A DNA stretch of 31,016 nt, from positions 1-31,016 of the forward strand of contig JBELML010000073.1 of assembly GCA_042095835.1 (NCBI GenBank). The letters are read 5' to 3'. The stretch's first letter is position 1, and each line of letters opens with the position of its first letter. Of the stretch, positions 25,944 to 31,016 are shown one piece after another. The DNA comes from DATFKA01 sp042095835 (lineage in GTDB: Bacteria; Bacteroidota; Bacteroidia; Chitinophagales; Saprospiraceae). Under the pieces are notes generated by a model. The model did not search any database. It worked only from the letters and a program-made list of their open reading frames with translations, and was not told the DNA's origin. The position numbers and the translations under genes were made by a program.

Positions 25944-26931
25944 CCGAGGTACTATAAAAATGATGAGAGCCATCGTTGGCATCTACATTCAGTACATAAT
26001 ATAAATAGTCGATTTGGGCTGGCTTCAAGGCAGCTTCAATGGCAGATTTACTAGCCGAAGAGATGGGGCCAGGAGGCAAACCACTGATCTTTCGGGTATT
26101 ATAAGGATGATCGATTTCTACATCACTTTTGTGAATGATACCGTCCCAGCGACCAAGTAATTTGGCGATATAGACATTGGTGGCGTCAATTCCTAAAAGC
26201 ATTCCACGTTCGAGGCGATTATAAATGACAGAGGCAACCAAAGCCCGCTCGTCATCTACTTTGGATTCGTTTTCGATGAGGCTAGCGATGATCATGATTT
26301 CGCGTTTCGTTTTACCTCTTTCTTGCGCGAGCGCATCCCATTCGGGCTGCCAGATGGCCTCAAATTGGCGAACCATTTTTCTGATAATCGCTTCTGGCTC
26401 GGCATCTAATTCAAACTCGTAGGTAGTAGGGTAGAGATAACCTTCCAGATTGCTAGCTTGAGGGTCGATATCTTTGATTAGGCGCACATCATCCATCATA
26501 GCTAGAATCTCTTCTGCCGTTTTTGAGGATTTTCCAGGAAACTGCTTGGCAATGCGGTCGGCAATTTCGAAACGAGTCCAGCCTTCTGGGATCGAGAGTG
26601 CTTGACTGCGTTTTTTCCCATCTTGCATTTGGTGGAGTACTTCTATTGGGTTGATGGGAGAGGGGAAAAGATAATCCCCAGCTTCAAGTTGAGCACTTTC
26701 TTTATAAAGATTCATATAAATTTTAGTCGCTAAAGGCGCTTGAATGATCCCTTGATCTTGCAGCCTTTGGAGAATGGTGTAGGCTGGTAGGCCCCGCTCA
26801 ATGGTGATATATTGCTCAGCCTGATTATGATCTATAGGTGTATGTAAGGCATTGTATAACCAAAAAGCACCTCCTCCGATCACAAGGGCAACCAAGAAGA
26901 AAAACAGCAACAGCAAACGTAAAAGCTTCAT
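25944..26931 (-). CDS. mltG: Endolytic murein transglycosylase MltG (3' end in gap)
   Basis: 329 residues are readable from ATG at 26931. One N-terminal membrane helix (~3-28) anchors the protein in the inner membrane. A LysM-like/YceG N-domain follows (TIERGLPAYTILQRLQDQGII, AGDYLF). The catalytic YceG domain has IIASLIENESKV (Glu220, equivalent to E. coli Glu218), the loop RGMLLGIDATNVYI, and the signature PYNTRKISGLPPGPIS (~276-291). It cleaves nascent glycan strands and so sets their length. The visible end, NVDANDGSHHFYSTS, is close to the usual C-terminus, so probably only about 15-25 residues are missing. The DUF819 gene lies 21 bp upstream on the same strand, suggesting an operon. Confidence 0.95.
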
Positions 26932-26952
26932 ACTAAGACGATGTTTTAAAAT

Positions 26953-28335
26953 TTACACAACTCCCTGCATCAATAGGGCGCATACGATCGCCATATAGGT
27001 GCCCAGCGCATAACCCAAGACTGCCATCAAAGCACCCACGGGCGCAAGAGCCGGACTAAAGGCCGAGGCAACCACGGGAGCCGAAGCAGCGCCACCTACA
27101 TTGGCTTGACTACCAACAGCGATAAAGAAATAAGGTGCCCGAATGATTTTGGCCACAATTAAGAGGATCAGCACATGTACAAACATCCAAATTATACCAA
27201 TCGCAAATAGACCTAGATTTTGCAAAACGGCACCAATATCCATTTGCATGCCAATGGTTGCTACTAGTATATAGATGAAAATAGTACCCCACTTCGAGGC
27301 GCCTACGCCCTCCAACTCTCTAGCTTTTGTGAAAGATAAAACTACTCCGATGGTGGTAGAAATCACAATCAACCAAAAGAAGCCCGATAATAAGGAGAGA
27401 AGTCGGAGTTTCTCCAGTGTAGGTTCAATACTTTTCATCAGAGGCACCATCCAATCTGCAAAAAGGTGAGAAAAGCTGACACCTAAAAAAGTGACTCCCA
27501 TGAGGATGATTAAATCTTTAGTACTTGGAATTTTAGAAATACTCGCTTGGTAGTTTTCTACTTTATTTTTGAGTTCTTCGATACTAGAGGTATCCGCCTT
27601 TAGCCAACGATCAATACGATCTGAAAAATTCACACCTGCTAGTAAAAAGGCCAACCAAATATTAGCGACCGTGATATCTACAACAACCATTGTCGCAAAA
27701 AGTCCGGAACTTACTTCATAGATTTCTCGCATAGCTGTCTGGTTCGCCCCGCCGCCAATCCAGCTCCCCGCAATGGTAGAAAGTCCACGCCACAAATCAT
27801 CAGGTGCTATAGCAACTAGGTTGGGAAAGAGATTGGTCAAAATGAGCAAAGCTATAGGTCCTCCCAATACAATCCCCAGAGTAGCGGCACCAAACATAAT
27901 CAAAGCCTTCGATCCTAGGTTGAGGATACCTTTAAAATCGATACTCAGACACAGGAGAATCAAACAAGCCGGTAATAAATAGCGCGAAGCCACGAAGTAA
28001 AGCTTAGAGCCACGCTCATAGCTGCCAAGGCCTTCGATCTCATTGCCTTGCATGCTCAACTGGCGGATCACTTCCTTAGGATTAGCGCCCTCTTCTACTG
28101 TGAAACCCAGCTCTCGGAGGTAATCTAGTACCCCTATATCGTACCAGTCGTAGGCAATAATTCCCAAGGGCCAATGAAGCAAGGCTGGAAGGAAATAACA
28201 GATTAAAATTGGCGGTAAGAAGACATAAAATCGTTTCCAGAACTTATTTTCTAGGTTTGAAGACCAAAAAACAAAAGCCAAAATGGCCATTAAGATTCCA
28301 AAAACAATAGCATCGTTCGTAATTAGTGGTTCCAT
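26953..28335 (-). CDS. DUF819 family multi-pass membrane protein
   Basis: 460 residues with about 11-12 hydrophobic segments. Family signatures include the inverted-repeat-like IAGSWIGGGANQTAMREIY (~193-211) and VGSQANVGGAASAPVVASAF (~410-429), both Gly/Ser/Ala-rich segments in the middle of membrane helices, as in transporter-like proteins with two related halves. A cytoplasmic or periplasmic loop with a coiled-coil-like stretch (SSIEELKNKVENYQAS) separates the halves. DUF819 (YjcL-like) proteins are predicted transporters; I know of no firm substrate and assign none. The gene is followed 21 bp later by mltG and is divergent from the KAS III gene. A 48-nt dyad lies just upstream of its start. 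Confidence 0.88.
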   Translation of the reverse strand: MEPLITNDAIVFGILMAILAFVFWSSNLENKFWKRFYVFLPPILICYFLPALLHWPLGIIAYDWYDIGVLDYLRELGFTVEEGANPKEVIRQLSMQGNEIEGLGSYERGSKLYFVASRYLLPACLILLCLSIDFKGILNLGSKALIMFGAATLGIVLGGPIALLILTNLFPNLVAIAPDDLWRGLSTIAGSWIGGGANQTAMREIYEVSSGLFATMVVVDITVANIWLAFLLAGVNFSDRIDRWLKADTSSIEELKNKVENYQASISKIPSTKDLIILMGVTFLGVSFSHLFADWMVPLMKSIEPTLEKLRLLSLLSGFFWLIVISTTIGVVLSFTKARELEGVGASKWGTIFIYILVATIGMQMDIGAVLQNLGLFAIGIIWMFVHVLILLIVAKIIRAPYFFIAVGSQANVGGAASAPVVASAFSPALAPVGALMAVLGYALGTYMAIVCALLMQGVV

Positions 28336-28358
28336 AGATTAGGTTGAGCACATGCCTA

Positions 28359-28406
28359 AGGAATGGGACATAATAAAGATGTTTAATTTATTATTGACTC
28401 ATTCCT
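28359..28406. repeat. 48-nt imperfect inverted repeat upstream of the DUF819 gene
   Basis: The outer arms are AGGAATG (28359-28365) and CATTCCT (28400-28406). The inner arms are ATAATAAA (28370-28377) and TTTATTAT (28387-28394). The two are joined by short unequal linkers (GGAC, TGACT), and the loop is nine bases. It lies 24 nt before the DUF819 start, in the position of a 5' leader hairpin or operator. The function is unknown. Confidence 0.5.
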
Positions 28407-28598
28407 AAAGTGGTAAAAGTACAAATTGAAACTAAATTTTTTTTTGGATTTGCTCCTACATTTTCTACACGAATGTCTAAAACGCTTCCATTGTGCCATT
28501 TTATTTTATTCGCTCGGGCCTCTTAGCTGTCGGAGGGTTTTAGGACTATTTGGCCGTTGTAAATCCCCAGATTATAGCTATTATTAGGTCTCGGTACT

Positions 28599-28612
28599 GG
28601 CGAATTTTCGCC
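28599..28612. promoter_or_regulatory. GGCGAA-TT-TTCGCC dyad upstream of the KAS III gene
   Basis: A perfect 6-bp inverted repeat with a two-base centre, ending 53 nt before the ATG, a plausible operator position. Its central 11 bases (GCGAATTTTCG) recur at 20229-20239. No regulator can be named. Confidence 0.35.
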
Positions 28613-28665
28613 TTAACTTACCGATCCATTTTATTAATAATATTTGGGCAAAAAGAAGGAACATA

Positions 28666-29745
28666 ATGAGCAAGCAAATCAGAAGTATTATCACTGGTAC
28701 CGGTAGTTACATTCCTGAAAAAGTCGTCCGTAATGAGGATTTTTTAGAATGGGAATTCTATGGGAATAATGGCGAAAAACTCGCCAAAGCCAATCAGGTC
28801 ATTGTCGATAAATTCGAAGCGATCACTACAATTGCCGAGCGCAGACATGTACCTGGCAACCTTAAGACATCGGATATTGCCACCTTTGCTGCCCAAGCAG
28901 CGATCCAGTCCGCAGGTATCGATCCAGAGACTCTGGATTATATCATATTCGCACATAATTTTGGAGATATCGCTCAGGGTAAAAGAGAATTGGATATTGT
29001 ACCTACACTTGCTGCCAGAGTGAAGCATCAACTCAAAATTGCCAATCCTTATGCGGTGGCTTATGATCTACCTTTTGGTTGCCCAGGTTGGGTCCAAGGT
29101 ATGATTCAAGCGAATTACTACATTAAATCAGGTGATGCCAAAAAGGTGTTAGTGATTGGTGCAGAGGTGCTATCTAGAGTTTGTGATCCACACGACCGCG
29201 ATAGTATGATCTACGCAGACGGCGCTGGTGCCGTGCTATTGGAAGCCTTAGAAACAGACGAAGAAGTAGGGATTTTAGCTCATAAAACTCGTTCAGATAC
29301 TTTAGACCATGCACATATGTTGTTCATGGGCAACTCCTATAATGAGGATATCAACCCACACACGCATTTTCTAAAAATGTACGGCCGCAAGCTATATCAA
29401 TATGCCTTGACGAATGTACCGACGGCCATGCAAGCATGCCTGGAGAAAAGCGGTGTACCTTTAGCGAATATCAAAAAAATCCTCATCCATCAGGCAAATG
29501 GTAAAATGGATGAAGCCATCCTACAGCGCTTTTATAAGTTGTATGGTGAGAAAGCTCCCGAAGATGTTATGCCTATGACCGTTTCTTATCTAGGGAATTC
29601 TTCGGTAGCTACGGTACCAACCTTGTTGGATCTGATTTTACGCGATGAGTTGAAACCACATCAAATTGGCAAAGGCGATGACATTATTTTTGCCTCTGTA
29701 GGCGCGGGAATGAACATTAACGCCATTGTGTATCGTTGGCATTAA
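28666..29745 (+). CDS. 3-oxoacyl-ACP synthase III (FabH-like)
   Basis: 359 residues with the thiolase fold and the full KAS III triad: Cys139 in DLPFGCPGW, His275 in ILIHQANGKM and Asn311 in SYLGNSSVATVP. The N-terminus GTGSYIPEKVVRNEDF is typical of the family. The enzyme condenses an acyl-CoA starter with malonyl-ACP to begin fatty-acid (or related) chains. It stands alone, without fab neighbours, and is somewhat longer than E. coli FabH (317 residues), as many Bacteroidota paralogues are. So it may serve a special starter or secondary lipid rather than being the only FabH of the cell. The ATG at 28666 is preceded by GAAGGA. Its TAA stop shares the palindrome TTAA with the stop of the convergent flavoprotein gene. 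Confidence 0.9.
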   Translation: MSKQIRSIITGTGSYIPEKVVRNEDFLEWEFYGNNGEKLAKANQVIVDKFEAITTIAERRHVPGNLKTSDIATFAAQAAIQSAGIDPETLDYIIFAHNFGDIAQGKRELDIVPTLAARVKHQLKIANPYAVAYDLPFGCPGWVQGMIQANYYIKSGDAKKVLVIGAEVLSRVCDPHDRDSMIYADGAGAVLLEALETDEEVGILAHKTRSDTLDHAHMLFMGNSYNEDINPHTHFLKMYGRKLYQYALTNVPTAMQACLEKSGVPLANIKKILIHQANGKMDEAILQRFYKLYGEKAPEDVMPMTVSYLGNSSVATVPTLLDLILRDELKPHQIGKGDDIIFASVGAGMNINAIVYRWH

Positions 29746-30950
29746 GCTAACTTTCCAGCGATATAGGCAGTGGTCCAGGCCGACTGAAAATTATAGCCGC
29801 CAGTAATGCCATCGATATCCATGACTTCGCCCGCGAAGTAAAGACCAGGGCAGGCCCTCGACTGCATTGTTTTGAAGTCAATACTGTCAAGGCTCACGCC
29901 ACCGCAGGTTACAAACTCTTCTTTAAAGGTTGTTTTTCCTTTGACTTGATAGAGGTCGTTGGTGAGTAAATTGCTGATGCGGTTGATACTCTTTTTACCC
30001 AATTCAATCCAGGGTTTGGCTTGTGATAGTTGTGCCTTTTCCAATAAATAGAACCATAGCCTTTTCGGCAAAAGATAGGGCCTAAAGTTGGCCAGGCTTT
30101 TGTGCGGATGCGCTTTCTGGATGGTATAGAGCTCCTCTAGGACCAAGCTTTGATTGGTTTCATTAACCCAGTTGACTTGAACTTGGAATTCGTAATTTTT
30201 CTCACTCAATATCCTTGCGCCAAAGGCGGATAGCTTCAAAATAGCGGGACCACTCATACCCCAATGGGTAATCAAAAGCGGACCATCACCCTTAAGTTTT
30301 GTCCCCTGAATACTCACCAGTGCTTTTTCGACTACTACACCCATCAATTCTCTAATGGGCTCTTGGGGCATATTAAAGGTAAAAAGAGAGGGGACGGGCT
30401 CTTCTATTTTATGGCCAATGGCCTCCAACCATTCTAGGCCGCGCCGTTTTGGACTGCCTCCAGTGGTGACAATCACTTTGTCAAAGGTTTGGGGCGCAGT
30501 GATGTCTTTTTGAAAATGCAGGTGCCAAGCTTTGTCTTTATACTCCAATCCACGTACGCCATGACTAGTATAGACCCCAATACCAAGCCTACGCGTTTCT
30601 CTTAAAAAACAATCGATAATCGTTTGAGAGTCCTGTGATTGGGGGAAAACGCAGTTGTCTTCCTGAATGACTAGGGGCACTCTACGCTGCTCAAACCAAT
30701 CCATGGTATGTTGGGTATTCCAGGTGTGGAAGGCTTTTTTGAGTTTTTTGCTTCCTCTTGGATAGGCTTTGGCCAGTTCCACAATATCGGTACAGCCGTT
30801 GGTGACATTACATCGACCACCGCCAGAAATTTTCACTTTTGAAAGGACCTTTTTAGATTTCTCAAAAATGACCACCTGGGCATCTGGATGATGTTCCTTA
30901 ACGGATAGTGCTGCAAAGAACCCGGCTGCGCCGCCGCCGACTATGGCAAT
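29742..30950 (-). CDS. HI0933/YhiN-type NAD(P)/FAD-dependent oxidoreductase, start codon unclear
   Basis: The frame covers a full HI0933-family flavoprotein: the N-terminal dinucleotide-binding AIVGGGAAGFFAAL, then SGGGRCNVTNGC (a family signature), VTTGGSPKRRGLEW, GPLLITHWGMSGPAIL, and the C-terminal FAGEVMDIDGITGGYNFQSAW, which binds the FAD pyrophosphate. The reaction is unknown. The frame has no ATG, GTG or TTG upstream of the GxGxxG motif and stays open to the window end (31016). The first standard start, GTG at 30875, would delete the FAD-binding motif and is wrong. I mark the start at ATT 30950, giving 402 residues, the usual family length. The alternative is that the gene begins beyond the window. 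The 8-bp array abuts this point. The 3' end overlaps the KAS III gene by four bases. Confidence 0.82.
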   Translation of the reverse strand: MAIVGGGAAGFFAALSVKEHHPDAQVVIFEKSKKVLSKVKISGGGRCNVTNGCTDIVELAKAYPRGSKKLKKAFHTWNTQHTMDWFEQRRVPLVIQEDNCVFPQSQDSQTIIDCFLRETRRLGIGVYTSHGVRGLEYKDKAWHLHFQKDITAPQTFDKVIVTTGGSPKRRGLEWLEAIGHKIEEPVPSLFTFNMPQEPIRELMGVVVEKALVSIQGTKLKGDGPLLITHWGMSGPAILKLSAFGARILSEKNYEFQVQVNWVNETNQSLVLEELYTIQKAHPHKSLANFRPYLLPKRLWFYLLEKAQLSQAKPWIELGKKSINRISNLLTNDLYQVKGKTTFKEEFVTCGGVSLDSIDFKTMQSRACPGLYFAGEVMDIDGITGGYNFQSAWTTAYIAGKLA

Positions 30951-30978
30951 TTTTGAGTGAGTTAATGTGTGAATGAGC
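30947..30978 (-). repeat. 8-bp tandem array at the 5' end of the flavoprotein gene
   Basis: Read on the gene strand the units are GCTCATTC, ACACATTA, ACTCACTC and AAAAATTG, the same ACNCATTN consensus as at 19981-20020. In both arrays the last, degenerate unit meets the coding start in identical phase (ACAAATGG at moxR, AAAAATTG here), so ATT stands where moxR has ATG. Confidence 0.7.
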
Positions 30979-31016
30979 GAATATTTTGAAGCGTTAAGTA
31001 ACGGACAAAGAATAAG

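Larger units (their letters stand above)
28336..28665. other. Divergent intergenic region (DUF819 / KAS III)
   Basis: No coding frame is seen. The region holds an imperfect dyad (28359-28406), a nine-T run (28437-28445), a GGCGAA/TTCGCC dyad (28599-28612) and a purine-rich GAAGGA a few bases before the KAS III ATG. I could not assign clear -33/-7 promoter elements. Confidence 0.55.

Noticed and set aside
25702..26054. Coding frames that appear to pass through the N run on both strands
   Set aside because: They are artefacts of translating N. The sequence after the gap belongs to mltG on the minus strand, and that before it to the plus-strand MG2/plug-like gene.
29742..30875. GTG at 30875 as the flavoprotein start
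   Set aside because: It would remove the GxGxxG dinucleotide-binding motif and the first beta-alpha-beta unit required by the family.

Overview
The window looks like a chromosomal segment from a Bacteroidota bacterium, most probably of the Saprospiria (Lewinella/Haliscomenobacter-like) lineage. The reasons are a C-terminal type IX secretion (T9SS) sorting domain, a 178-residue Bacteroidota-type dCTP deaminase, a large carboxypeptidase-regulatory/MG2/plug-like surface protein, and A/T-rich start regions without strong Shine-Dalgarno sites. I could not run a database search, so the lineage is an inference. I see no rRNA, tRNA, CRISPR array, insertion sequence or prophage. One assembly gap of exactly 100 N lies at 25844-25943.

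Layout. 1-8395 (minus): a UvrD/RecB/AddA-type helicase that runs off the left edge, a 1676-residue secreted protein (delta-60 repeats, six cohesin-like domains, T9SS tail), and dCTP deaminase. 8396-8932: a gene-free divergent region with two neighbouring hairpins. 8933-12095: a NupG-like nucleoside permease (+), facing a small membrane protein and a POT-family peptide transporter (-). 12261-13201: an orphan 256-residue protein between two related arrays of 7-bp repeats. 13229-17699: a stress and redox-signalling block. It holds a tandem universal stress protein and a thioredoxin-fold protein without its CxxC (both -), then a FixL-like PAS histidine kinase, a response regulator fused to a CRP/FNR output domain, and a DJ-1/PfpI-family lipoprotein (all +). 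17696-19984 (-): a MoxR AAA+ ATPase and a CoxE-like VWA protein. 20254-22260: a GNAT acetyltransferase (+) facing a beta-lactamase-fold serine hydrolase lipoprotein with TPRs (-). 22458-28335: the large MG2/plug-like protein (+), the gap, then MltG and a DUF819 membrane protein (-). 28666-31016: a KAS III (FabH-like) enzyme (+) facing a HI0933-type flavoprotein (-).

How the parts fit. The most suggestive module is at 14585-16947. The kinase PAS domain keeps the proximal heme histidine and the distal arginine of FixL at exactly the FixL spacing, and its partner joins the FixJ-type receiver directly to a FixK/CRP-type DNA-binding domain. This reads as a shortened FixL-FixJ-FixK oxygen or redox cascade in two proteins, next to a universal stress protein. 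Heme binding is inferred, not shown.

The other unexplained layer is short-period repeats. An 8-bp array (ACNCATTN on the gene strand) runs into the start codon of moxR, and a second copy in the same phase runs into the start of the flavoprotein gene, where ATT stands in place of ATG. A 7-bp array family flanks the orphan gene. The four convergent gene pairs that can be read all overlap at their stop codons.
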